Assembly (NCBI GenBank): GCA_947493005.1
Contig: CANLOY010000003.1
Coordinates: forward strand, 558,001 to 622,000
Reading direction: 5' to 3'
Length of the DNA: 64,000 bases
Source of the DNA: an uncultured Roseivirga sp.
GTDB lineage: Bacteria; Bacteroidota; Bacteroidia; Cytophagales; Cyclobacteriaceae
Positions 51,373 through 59,293 of the stretch are shown here, in pieces. Position numbers and translations under genes: made by a program. Under the pieces are notes generated by a model, which searched no databases, was not told where the DNA came from, and saw nothing but the letters and a program-made list of their open reading frames with translations. How positions within the stretch are numbered: position 1 is the first letter of the stretch; every line of letters begins with the position of its first letter.

Positions 51373-51918
51373 ATGAGATTTGTTTTAATTTATTTAATTG
51401 CGTTGTTGCCAGCAACTGGTAACAATGTAGAAACGTTGACATCGGATAAGGTTTTAATTTCTGAAGTCGAATTCGTTAATGGTTTATACAAGTTTGACGA
51501 CAGACTTGTTAATGGAGAAATCATAGATTACTATGAGAATGAAACCCTGAAGTTCAGGTACCATGTACTTGATGGTAGGCTACATGGTTTAGCTACAGAG
51601 TATTTTAACAATGGAGAGGTAAAGAGTAAGAGAAACTACAACTTTAATAAATTGTTCGGCCAATTCGTGGAATACTTTGAAAATGGAGATGTAAAGGTAG
51701 AATTTAAAGTAGGGCTTAATGCCTATGGCTCAGGAGAAATCGTTGAGCAGGTAAAAGTTGCTTCTGGTAAGAAAAGGAAGTTAAGATCAAAGGATGATGG
51801 AGTTATTTACTTCACCAACAATGATCAAGCCTTGAAAACAAGTGAGTTTATCTCAATCCTTAAGCAAAGCGCCTATAAGATTGAAACCAAAGATGGTAAG
51901 CTCATTTTCAAAAACTAG
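51373..51918 (+). CDS. Exported MORN-variant repeat protein
   Basis: 181 residues with a signal-like N terminus (MRFVLIYLIALLPATGN). MORN_2-type repeats are visible: LVNGEIIDYYENETLKFRYH, LHGLATEYFNNGEVKSKRNY and FGQFVEYFENGDVKVEFKV. In Bacteroidota such repeats occur in antitoxin-like and surface proteins; nothing here points to a toxin partner. The C-terminal 60 residues (RKLRSKDDGVIYFTNNDQ) are unlike MORN. The gene converges with mdh, with a bidirectional terminator between. Confidence 0.72.
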   Translation: MRFVLIYLIALLPATGNNVETLTSDKVLISEVEFVNGLYKFDDRLVNGEIIDYYENETLKFRYHVLDGRLHGLATEYFNNGEVKSKRNYNFNKLFGQFVEYFENGDVKVEFKVGLNAYGSGEIVEQVKVASGKKRKLRSKDDGVIYFTNNDQALKTSEFISILKQSAYKIETKDGKLIFKN

Positions 51919-51936
51919 TACTCATCTAACACCAAC

Positions 51937-51973
51937 AAAAAAGGCCAGATACAAATTATATCTGGCCTTTTTT
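51937..51973. terminator. Bidirectional terminator, 15-bp stem
   Basis: AAAAAAGGCCAGATA and TATCTGGCCTTTTTT pair perfectly with a 7-nt loop and serve both the MORN-like gene and mdh. Confidence 0.92.
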
Positions 51974-51992
51974 AATTTCTGTTTCACTTGTG

Positions 51993-52913
51993 CTAAAGCA
52001 ACCCGTTGGTTTTTCTTACTGCTTCAGCACTATTCTGTAAACTCTCCTTTTCTTCATCGTTCAATTCGATCTCAACGATTTTCTCCAATCCATTAGCGCC
52101 TATCAAGGCTGGTACTCCGATACAAATATCATTTAAACCATACTCACCATCTAACAAACACGAGCACGGGAACATTTTCTGAGAATCATTGGCAATGGCC
52201 TGAACCATCGCTGACACTGCTGCGCCAGGAGCATACCATGCTGAAGTCCCTAACAACTTAGTAAGTGTAGCACCTCCTACTTTTGTTTCTTGCTTTACTT
52301 CTTCTAATTTATCAGCGCTTACAAACTCAGAAACAGGAACACTATTTCTAGTTGCCAATCTGGTCAAAGGTATCATTCCTGTATCGCTATGTCCACCAAT
52401 CACCATTCCATCAACATCAGAAATCGGTGCTTCTAATGCTTCTGCCAAACGATATTTGAAACGTGCAGAATCTAGCGCTCCTCCCATTCCAATGATTCTA
52501 TTCTTTGGTAAACCTGTCGCCTGGTGAACCAAATAAGTCATGGTATCCATCGGGTTCGATACCACGATGATGATTACATTAGGTGATTCCTTAATAAGAT
52601 TTTCAGCCACAGATTTTACAATACCAGCATTAGTACTGATTAACTCCTCACGAGTCATGCCTGGTTTACGTGGAATTCCTGAAGTAATTACAGCAACATC
52701 ACTACCAGCAGTTTTGCTGTAATCATTAGTTGTACCTGTAATTTTAGTATCAAATCCATTCAAAGAAGCCGTTTGCATCAAGTCCATAGCTTTGCCTTCA
52801 GCAAAACCTTCTTTAATGTCTATCAGCACTACTTCAGAAGCAAAATCTTTAATCGCAATGTACTCTGCGCAACTGGCACCTACTGCTCCGGCACCTACTA
52901 CTGTAACTTTCAT
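51993..52913 (-). CDS. mdh: Malate dehydrogenase (LDH-like type)
   Basis: 306 residues. Interconverts malate and oxaloacetate in the TCA cycle with NAD. N-terminal dinucleotide loop VVGAGAVGASCAE, the acidic LIDI that selects NAD, substrate-binding Arg in RKPGMTREEL, VSNPMDTMTYL and catalytic His in IGGHSDTGMIPL. Length and motifs fit the lactate-dehydrogenase-like MDH of Bacteroidota. Single gene with an exact promoter box 34 nt upstream and a shared terminator. Confidence 0.97.
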   Translation of the reverse strand: MKVTVVGAGAVGASCAEYIAIKDFASEVVLIDIKEGFAEGKAMDLMQTASLNGFDTKITGTTNDYSKTAGSDVAVITSGIPRKPGMTREELISTNAGIVKSVAENLIKESPNVIIIVVSNPMDTMTYLVHQATGLPKNRIIGMGGALDSARFKYRLAEALEAPISDVDGMVIGGHSDTGMIPLTRLATRNSVPVSEFVSADKLEEVKQETKVGGATLTKLLGTSAWYAPGAAVSAMVQAIANDSQKMFPCSCLLDGEYGLNDICIGVPALIGANGLEKIVEIELNDEEKESLQNSAEAVRKTNGLL

Positions 52914-52947
52914 CTTATTCTAGGAATTTTAGTTTATTAAACGGCTG

Positions 52948-52955
52948 CAAAGTTA
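52948..52955 (-). promoter_or_regulatory. -7 promoter box (TAACTTTG) of mdh
   Basis: Exact TAnnTTTG on the minus strand, 34 nt upstream of the mdh ATG. Confidence 0.72.
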
Positions 52956-53022
52956 ACAACCTATCCCCTAAAAAAAACTGAATATCAAATGATTGAGTGT
53001 TTTTTTGAGTAAAAGTCGTAAC

Positions 53023-54345
53023 TCAAACACTTCTAAAAAAATGCAACACGCGCTTTGTGCTTTGGGTAATCTTCGATTCATCTGAAAGCCTTAACCCAAC
53101 AACCCAAATAATTCTTTTGCCAGAACACAAAACACAAACAGATTCTTTGTCTAAAACTGATAACTTCAAATCAATCAACAAGTCGCTTATCAGCTTGTTT
53201 CCCTTCATCCCAAGAGGTATAAACTTGTCACCTTGCTTCCACTTCCTTAAGATTAAAGGAAATTCAAGTTTATCATAGTCAAACATTCCGTTTTCGGAAG
53301 ACCTATCAATCTCCAATCCATCAACGGGTTTAAGTTGAATGGCATATTCCTTAGGAATCGAGATGTATCGATCATTTTCCTCAATCAATATCTCTCCCTG
53401 AACACCGTTTACTTTAGGCTTGATAAACAAACTTGTCCGGTCTACATTCAGTTTATGCGTGTTAGTTGTAAAGACTTTTCCAGACTCGCTATCCAAAGAT
53501 TCCAGAATTTCTTGCGCTTGTGTCAAATTGATCCCATAATCCTTGAGCAATTCACTCAATACAAAAGGTCCTATCTTTTCATTCTTCAGACTTTGCTTAT
53601 TAATCACTACCCCATCTCCAGATAATTCCAGCAATGTATCTCTAAGGCTATTCACATGCCTTTCGGTTACCTGAAACACTTCAGCATTTTTTACCATGTT
53701 GCGTTTCATTGTATTTAAAAAGTCTGGATTCAATTCTTTAAGCTCCGGAATAACCTTGTGCCTCAAGAAATTCCTTTTGTAATATGTTTCCATATTACTG
53801 GCATCCTCTCTCCATGTAACATTGTGTTCATTGGCATATTCAATAATCTCTATTCTCGAAAACTCGAGCATAGGCCTGATCAAATTACCAGTGCTTTCAC
53901 TTATTCCTTTCAAGCCTTTTAGTGAAGTTCCTCTCACCAAATTCAACAAATAGGTCTCCACATTATCATCAGCATGCTGAGCAATCAAAACTTTAGAATA
54001 GTGATGCTGAATTCTGAGCTCATCAAACCATTGATATCGTAATTCTCTCGCTGCCATTTGTGTTGAAACCTTATGGGTCTTGGCATAAAGTTCCGTATCA
54101 AATGATTTACTATAACAAATCACTTCTCTGGTGTTTGCCAGATTCTTCACAAAAGTCTCATCGTCATCAGACTCCTTTTCTCTCAATTTGAAATTACAGT
54201 GAGCCACAGCATAGCTATATCCCAACTGATCGATGAGATGCCACAAAACCATAGAGTCAACTCCACCACTAATGGCCAGCAACAGCTTATCCTCATGGTT
54301 AAACAAGGCACGTTTTTTGATTATTTGGGAAAAGCTATTTTGCAT
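53023..54345 (-). CDS. tilS: tRNA(Ile)-lysidine synthase
   Basis: 440 residues. Converts C34 of the CAU-anticodon tRNA-Ile to lysidine so that it reads AUA. The PP-loop ATPase motif SGGVDSMVL lies at residues 25-33; HCNFKLREKESDDDETFV, AQHADDNVETYLLNLVRG and the C-terminal TilS substrate-binding domain (ILRKWKQGDKFIPLGM) are typical. The promoter box lies 4 nt upstream of the ATG. It is divergent from the OstA-like gene, with only 43 bp between starts. Confidence 0.95.
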   Translation of the reverse strand: MQNSFSQIIKKRALFNHEDKLLLAISGGVDSMVLWHLIDQLGYSYAVAHCNFKLREKESDDDETFVKNLANTREVICYSKSFDTELYAKTHKVSTQMAARELRYQWFDELRIQHHYSKVLIAQHADDNVETYLLNLVRGTSLKGLKGISESTGNLIRPMLEFSRIEIIEYANEHNVTWREDASNMETYYKRNFLRHKVIPELKELNPDFLNTMKRNMVKNAEVFQVTERHVNSLRDTLLELSGDGVVINKQSLKNEKIGPFVLSELLKDYGINLTQAQEILESLDSESGKVFTTNTHKLNVDRTSLFIKPKVNGVQGEILIEENDRYISIPKEYAIQLKPVDGLEIDRSSENGMFDYDKLEFPLILRKWKQGDKFIPLGMKGNKLISDLLIDLKLSVLDKESVCVLCSGKRIIWVVGLRLSDESKITQSTKRVLHFFRSV

Positions 54346-54349
54346 GGGT

Positions 54350-54357
54350 CAAAAATA
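54350..54357 (-). promoter_or_regulatory. -7 promoter box (TATTTTTG) of tilS
   Basis: Exact TAnnTTTG on the minus strand with only 4 nt to the tilS ATG; a leaderless transcript is predicted. Confidence 0.6.
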
Positions 54358-54368
54358 GCATAAATCGC

Positions 54369-54376
54369 TAATTTTG
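54369..54376 (+). promoter_or_regulatory. -7 promoter box (TAATTTTG) of the OstA-like gene
   Basis: Exact TAnnTTTG, 12 nt upstream of the ATG and 11 bp from the divergent tilS box. Confidence 0.65.
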
Positions 54377-54388
54377 CGGCTCGTTAAA

Positions 54389-55894
54389 ATGAGGAGAACA
54401 TTCTTTTACATTCTTATATGCTTGCTCCCAACTAGTCTCTGGGCTCAGACTACCGTCAAGCTCAAAAGGTCAGGTAGGTTCAAACAAGACATAATAGACG
54501 GGCGTCCTATTCAAAAGCTTATTGATTCGGTTTGGTTAGTTCAAGGAAACACTAATATATATTGTGACTCAGCCTATTTGGACAAACAAAACAATTCTAT
54601 GCAAGCTTTTGGTCATGTGCACATCATCGACACAGTGGATCCAATTGATGTAAAGAGTGACTATTTAGAGTACAACGGCAACAAACGTGTAGCTCATCTT
54701 CGCGAAAATGTGGTAATGAAAGATGATAGTTCAACCTTATATACTAATTATCTGGATTACTATAGAGACACCGAAACTGGTCACTATTTCAACGGAGGAA
54801 AACTAATTGATATCAATAACGAACTAACCAGTAAAACTGGTTTTTACAATTCCAAAACTAATAAATCGCGGTTTTATGATTCCGTTAGAATGTACAGTGA
54901 TGATTTCTACCTTGAAACTGACACACTGATCTACGACAAAACAAGTACCCGGTCCAAAACCTTTGGACCTACTTTTGGAGTCACAACAGATGGAGACACT
55001 CTACAGTCAGTCAAAGGTTTAATTTACAATAGACAAACCCGCTATGCTGAAATTTACTATGGCAGAGTTTACAATGAAGAGTTCGATATAAAGGCCGACA
55101 CACTGATTACAAATGACAGTGAGAAGCAGTATGATGCCTACCGCAACGTAGTTATGATATCCAAAGAAGACTCTATGACCATATATGGAAATAGGGCTCA
55201 CTATAATAAAGTTTTGAATACTGCTTTGGCCTATAATGAAGCTTATTTCAAAAAAATGATGCAGGGAGACTCCCTTTTTATTAAAGCGGACACGCTATTT
55301 TCTGATCAGAGCAACCCAGAAAACAAGTTCCTTACTGCGTTTCATACCGTAAAAATGTTCAAATCAAACATGCAGGGAATTGCTGACTCCGTTAGTTACA
55401 ATTTCTCAGATTCAACTATTTACATGTATCAAGACCCTGTAATATGGTCGAATGACAGTCAAATCAGCGCAGATTCAATAGACATTGAAATAGTAAATAA
55501 CAAAGTTCATAAGATGGACCTTGCTATAAAATCCTTTGTAATATCTAAAGATAGTGCCAATCACTTCAACCAGGTTTCTGGCAAACGCATGGAGGTGTTT
55601 TTCAAAAAAGGGTTCGTTTCAAAAACTGATGTCAATGGAAATGGAGAAAGCATTTACTATGCCCTGGATCAAACTGGAGCCGTCACCATGAATAAATTCA
55701 AATGTTCTGATATGGCTATTTATTTTGAAAACAATGTAGTCACAGAAATACGCACCTACATAGAGATAGATGGTCAATTAATCCCTGACTTTGAAATTAT
55801 TCCCCAGAATAAAAGACTTAGAGGTTTTAACTGGCGTTTTCGAGAAAAGCCCAAACTCGAAGAAATTGCAAAACATCTCGACAACAACCGTTAA
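54389..55894 (+). CDS. OstA-like protein (LPS-transport type beta-jellyroll)
   Basis: 501 residues with a signal peptide (MRRTFFYILICLLPTSLWAQ). Repeated OstA/LptA-type beta-jellyroll strands: GNTNIYCDSAYLDKQNNSMQ, AFGHVHIIDT, SDYLEYNGNKRVAHLRENVV, with the recurring turn D-T-L. LptA-like proteins form the periplasmic bridge that carries lipopolysaccharide to the outer membrane; this long Bacteroidota form is presumed to do likewise. The frame extends to a TTG inside the promoter box, which cannot be the start. bamD follows 108 bp downstream from its own promoter. Confidence 0.9.
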   Translation: MRRTFFYILICLLPTSLWAQTTVKLKRSGRFKQDIIDGRPIQKLIDSVWLVQGNTNIYCDSAYLDKQNNSMQAFGHVHIIDTVDPIDVKSDYLEYNGNKRVAHLRENVVMKDDSSTLYTNYLDYYRDTETGHYFNGGKLIDINNELTSKTGFYNSKTNKSRFYDSVRMYSDDFYLETDTLIYDKTSTRSKTFGPTFGVTTDGDTLQSVKGLIYNRQTRYAEIYYGRVYNEEFDIKADTLITNDSEKQYDAYRNVVMISKEDSMTIYGNRAHYNKVLNTALAYNEAYFKKMMQGDSLFIKADTLFSDQSNPENKFLTAFHTVKMFKSNMQGIADSVSYNFSDSTIYMYQDPVIWSNDSQISADSIDIEIVNNKVHKMDLAIKSFVISKDSANHFNQVSGKRMEVFFKKGFVSKTDVNGNGESIYYALDQTGAVTMNKFKCSDMAIYFENNVVTEIRTYIEIDGQLIPDFEIIPQNKRLRGFNWRFREKPKLEEIAKHLDNNR

Positions 55895-55987
55895 AAAGGG
55901 TTAATCCCTTATAATTGAACTAAAAACTAATTTTCTTTGATCAATGACAGAAGGCACATGACCATTGGAAATGTGCAGATATACTGG

Positions 55988-55995
55988 TAACTTTG
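55988..55995 (+). promoter_or_regulatory. -7 promoter box (TAACTTTG) of bamD
   Basis: Exact TAnnTTTG, 7 nt upstream of the bamD ATG; a TTG lies 20 nt further upstream, fitting the -33 element. Confidence 0.72.
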
Positions 55996-56002
55996 CACGC
56001 TT

Positions 56003-56827
56003 ATGAAAAAAGCCCCCATTTTATTGATGCTATGCTCGCTGATTTTGGCGCTTTCAAGTTGTACTACACAGTTAGCTAAACTTGAAAGGTCAAACGATTA
56101 TGAGGAGCTCTTTAATGGTGCTATTGCATTCTACGAAAAAGGCCAGTATGCAAGAGCAAAGGTTCTTTTTGAAAGAATTCAACCTTTCTATCGAGGGTCT
56201 GAATATTCGGAGAAAATCAGATACTACTGGGCCTATTCAGAATACTACATGGGGCTTTATCAACTGGCCGCATACCAGTTTAGCGTATTCTATAATACAT
56301 ATGGCAGAAGTCCGTGGGCAGAAGAAGCTCAGTTCATGGAGGCTTACTCCTTATACAAGGATTCCCCCGGACCAGACCTTGAGCAAAGTAGCTCGGAAGA
56401 AGCTGTGCTTTCAATGCAGACATTCCTGAACAGATATCCTGCATCGCAATACTATCAGCAAGCCAATGATATAATTGATGAACTTCAGGTAAGGTTTGAA
56501 ACGAAAGCGTATGAAACAGCTAAACTTTATTACAAACTAAGTACCGGACTTTCATACAGAAACTATCTGGAAGCAGCGTTAACTACTTTTCAGTCTTTCA
56601 AATCAGACTATCCTGACTCTAAATTCAATGAAGAACTGATGTTCTTGAGTGTTGAAACAAGTTTTAAACTGGCTGACAATAGCATTTCAAGTTTGAGAAA
56701 AGAAAGGTTTGACAAGACACAAGACCTTTACAAAGATTTTATAGAGAGATTTCCGACCAGTGAATATTCTGACAAAGCGAAAGATTATTACGATAGGTCT
56801 ACAAAAGAATTAAGTAAATTGAAATAA
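56003..56827 (+). CDS. bamD: Outer-membrane assembly lipoprotein BamD
   Basis: 274 residues. Lipoprotein signal ending LALSSC. TPR-type repeats follow (ELFNGAIAFYEKGQYARAKV, YMGLYQLAAYQFSVFYNTYG, SEEAVLSMQTFLNRYPAS, AALTTFQSFKSDYPDSKF), the known BamD layout. It joins BamA in inserting barrels into the outer membrane. First gene of the run bamD-rpoZ-coaBC-DUF4835, which is conserved in Bacteroidota; rpoZ starts 7 bp after the stop. Confidence 0.94.
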   Translation: MKKAPILLMLCSLILALSSCTTQLAKLERSNDYEELFNGAIAFYEKGQYARAKVLFERIQPFYRGSEYSEKIRYYWAYSEYYMGLYQLAAYQFSVFYNTYGRSPWAEEAQFMEAYSLYKDSPGPDLEQSSSEEAVLSMQTFLNRYPASQYYQQANDIIDELQVRFETKAYETAKLYYKLSTGLSYRNYLEAALTTFQSFKSDYPDSKFNEELMFLSVETSFKLADNSISSLRKERFDKTQDLYKDFIERFPTSEYSDKAKDYYDRSTKELSKLK

Positions 56828-56834
56828 ATTAATT

Positions 56835-57161
56835 ATGGCAGCAAGTCAATCAATCATTACAAGAGATACTGATAAAATTGCAGAACCAACTGGTAACTTA
56901 TATCAGTCAGTTTCTATTATCTCTAAGAGAGCGAAACAAATCGCCAGCACCATGAAAGAAGAATTGAATGGTAAGCTAGCTGAATTTGCTTCTACTGTTG
57001 ACAATCTTGAAGAGATTTTCGAAAACAGAGAACAAATTGAGATTTCTAAATTCTACGAAAGAATGCCAAAGCCTACCGCTATGGCAGTGGAAGAATTCAT
57101 CAACGGTGAAATTTACCACAGATTCAAAGAAGCAGAAGAGGCATCTGAAGAAAACAGCTAA
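56835..57161 (+). CDS. rpoZ: RNA polymerase omega subunit (Rpb6-like)
   Basis: 108 residues. SIITRDTDKIAEPTGNLYQS and VSIISKRAKQIASTMKEEL match the omega/Rpb6 core, though longer and with an acidic C terminus, as in Bacteroidota. It supports assembly of the polymerase beta-prime subunit. Lies 7 bp after bamD and 6 bp before coaBC. Confidence 0.92.
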   Translation: MAASQSIITRDTDKIAEPTGNLYQSVSIISKRAKQIASTMKEELNGKLAEFASTVDNLEEIFENREQIEISKFYERMPKPTAMAVEEFINGEIYHRFKEAEEASEENS

Positions 57162-57167
57162 ACTTTC

Positions 57168-58364
57168 ATGTTGAAAGGAAAGAAAATACTGGTCGGAGTG
57201 ACCGGCAGCATAGCAGCCTATAAGGCTGCTTTTTTGGTTCGTCTTTTAGTCAAAGAAGAAGCCGAAGTAAAGGTTATATTAACCGACGCTGCCAAAGAAT
57301 TTATCACTCCCCTTACCCTTTCAACATTGTCAAAGAATCCTGTTTATTCAGAATTCACCGAAGGCAATCAAGGAGAATGGACCAATCATGTTGAACTTGG
57401 TTTGTGGGCCGATGTGATGCTCATAGCCCCAGCAAGTGCCAATACTATTGGTAAAATGGCAAATGGTCTGTGTGATAACCTTTTGTTGGCAACCTACCTA
57501 TCAGCCAGGTGTCCGGTGTTCTATGCTCCGGCTATGGATCTTGACATGTATTGTCATCCCTCTGTACTGGCCAACATTGACAAACTAAAATCTTTTGGCA
57601 ACCAACTTATCGAAGCTCAGCATGGTGAGTTAGCCAGTGGACTCATTGGACAAGGCAGAATGGCAGAACCAGAAGATCTGGTTGAGGTTCTAAAGGCTCA
57701 CTTCTCTGAAAATTTTGCACTCAAAGGAAAGAAAGTATTAATTACTGCCGGACCTACCTACGAAGCTATAGACCCAGTCAGGTTTATTGGTAATTATTCT
57801 TCCGGTAAGATGGGGTATGCCATTGCAGAAGAAGCTGCAAATGCCGGAGCCGATGTTACTCTGGTCTCAGGTCCTACTCACCTATCATTAGACCACCCGA
57901 AAGTGGAAGTGGTATCTGTACGCTCAGGTAAAGAAATGTTTGAAGCCTGCGATTCAGTATATTCTCAAGTTGACATCAGTGTTTTTGCTGCAGCAGTAGC
58001 AGACTATGCCCCTAAGAGCATTGCAGATCAAAAAATAAAAAAGCAAGGCGATAGCATGTCCATCGAATTGGGCAAAACTATAGATATTGCCAAAGCACTT
58101 GGTGTCAAGAAAAGCCCCAGTCAGTTAAATGTTGGTTTTGCGCTAGAGACTAATAATGAGGTAGTTAATGCAAAAGGGAAAGTGGAATCCAAAAACTTCG
58201 ATTTGATTGTGCTAAACTCTTTACAAGACAGCGGAGCGGGATTTGGTCATGACACCAACAAAATTTCTATTATTGACAAAGCCAATAATATTCAACACTT
58301 TGAGTTAAAGACTAAGAAAGAAGTCGCAAAAGACATTGTTAATGCTATCATCACTAAAATCTAG
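57168..58364 (+). CDS. coaBC: Phosphopantothenoylcysteine synthetase/decarboxylase
   Basis: 398 residues, a bifunctional enzyme of coenzyme A synthesis. CoaC flavoprotein half: GVTGSIAAYKAAFLVRLL, NHVELGLWADVMLIAPASAN, and PAMDLDMYCHP where many species have PAMN. CoaB half from about residue 185: ITAGPTYEAIDPVRFIGNYS, SSGKMGYAIAEEA and the nucleotide-binding Lys-rich KIKKQGD. The stop overlaps the next gene by 23 bp. Confidence 0.96.
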   Translation: MLKGKKILVGVTGSIAAYKAAFLVRLLVKEEAEVKVILTDAAKEFITPLTLSTLSKNPVYSEFTEGNQGEWTNHVELGLWADVMLIAPASANTIGKMANGLCDNLLLATYLSARCPVFYAPAMDLDMYCHPSVLANIDKLKSFGNQLIEAQHGELASGLIGQGRMAEPEDLVEVLKAHFSENFALKGKKVLITAGPTYEAIDPVRFIGNYSSGKMGYAIAEEAANAGADVTLVSGPTHLSLDHPKVEVVSVRSGKEMFEACDSVYSQVDISVFAAAVADYAPKSIADQKIKKQGDSMSIELGKTIDIAKALGVKKSPSQLNVGFALETNNEVVNAKGKVESKNFDLIVLNSLQDSGAGFGHDTNKISIIDKANNIQHFELKTKKEVAKDIVNAIITKI

Positions 58365-59256
58365 TGGTTTAATTATTGTACTCCTGATTTTAACTCAGGT
58401 AAAATCTCTGGCTCAGGAATTAGATTTCACCGTCAGTATCAATGCCGATGTTGTTCAGACAACAGAGCGAGGCATTTTTGACGAAATGAAAACTGCCTTT
58501 GAACGCTTCTTCAATGACACCAAATGGACAGATGATCGTTTTGATAACAACGAAAAAATCAAAGGCAATCTTATCTTAACTATTCAAGACCAACCAAGTA
58601 TTGGTCGCTTTACGGCAAATGCTCAAATCCAGATAATAAGACCCATTTATGGTTCCAGTTACGAGACCATTTTGCTAAACTTTGCCGATAGAGACTGGGA
58701 GTTTCAGTTTACTTCATCTCAACCTCTTCAATTTAACGAGAACAGTTTTAGCAGCAACCTAACCTCCATGATGGGCTTCTATGCCTACATAGCGTTAGGG
58801 CTGGATTATGATTCTTTCAGCCCACTCGGTGGTGCGCCTTACTATGAGAAGGCTTTGTTAATAGTAAATAATGCACAGAATTCTGGTAGCTCTGGCTGGG
58901 GTCAGTTTCAGAACAGAAGAAACAGGTATTGGCTAATTGAAAACCTAAGAATCAACAATCAATACCAACCGGTACGCCAGGCAATTTATAAGTATCATTT
59001 ACAGGGGCTCGACAAGTTTCTTCAAACGCCAGACGAAAGTCGTGCTATGATCCTTGAAGCATTAAAAGACATCCAGAACGTTAATCGGATTATCCCAAAC
59101 TCAATTCTGGTAATTGCCTTTTTGGATGCCAAGAATGATGAAATCATAAATATCTTTTCCAAAGGACCAATGGATATTAGAAGAGATGTTTACAATGAAC
59201 TACTCAAACTAGACCCAACCCGAAGGTCCAAGTATCAGAAAATCGTTCAGAATTAG
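58342..59256 (+). CDS. DUF4835 family exported protein
   Basis: 304 residues with a signal peptide (LKSSGLIIVLLILTQVKSLAQ). Family marks: FTVSINADVVQTTERGIF, RPIYGSSYETILLNFADRDW, MMGFYAYIALGLDYDSFSPL and GWGQFQNRRNRYWLIENL. DUF4835 proteins are found only in Bacteroidota, beside coaBC and recN, and have no known function. The ATG chosen lies two codons after an in-frame TTG; either way the start is inside coaBC. Confidence 0.92.
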   Translation: MLSSLKSSGLIIVLLILTQVKSLAQELDFTVSINADVVQTTERGIFDEMKTAFERFFNDTKWTDDRFDNNEKIKGNLILTIQDQPSIGRFTANAQIQIIRPIYGSSYETILLNFADRDWEFQFTSSQPLQFNENSFSSNLTSMMGFYAYIALGLDYDSFSPLGGAPYYEKALLIVNNAQNSGSSGWGQFQNRRNRYWLIENLRINNQYQPVRQAIYKYHLQGLDKFLQTPDESRAMILEALKDIQNVNRIIPNSILVIAFLDAKNDEIINIFSKGPMDIRRDVYNELLKLDPTRRSKYQKIVQN

Positions 59257-59281
59257 TATTGTACTTGGCTTCCTGAATTGA

Positions 59282-59289
59282 TATTTTTG
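59282..59289 (+). promoter_or_regulatory. -7 promoter box (TATTTTTG) of recN
   Basis: Exact TAnnTTTG with 4 nt to the recN ATG; a TTG lies 20 nt upstream, fitting the -33 element. A leaderless transcript is predicted. Confidence 0.68.
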
Positions 59290-59293
59290 TCAA

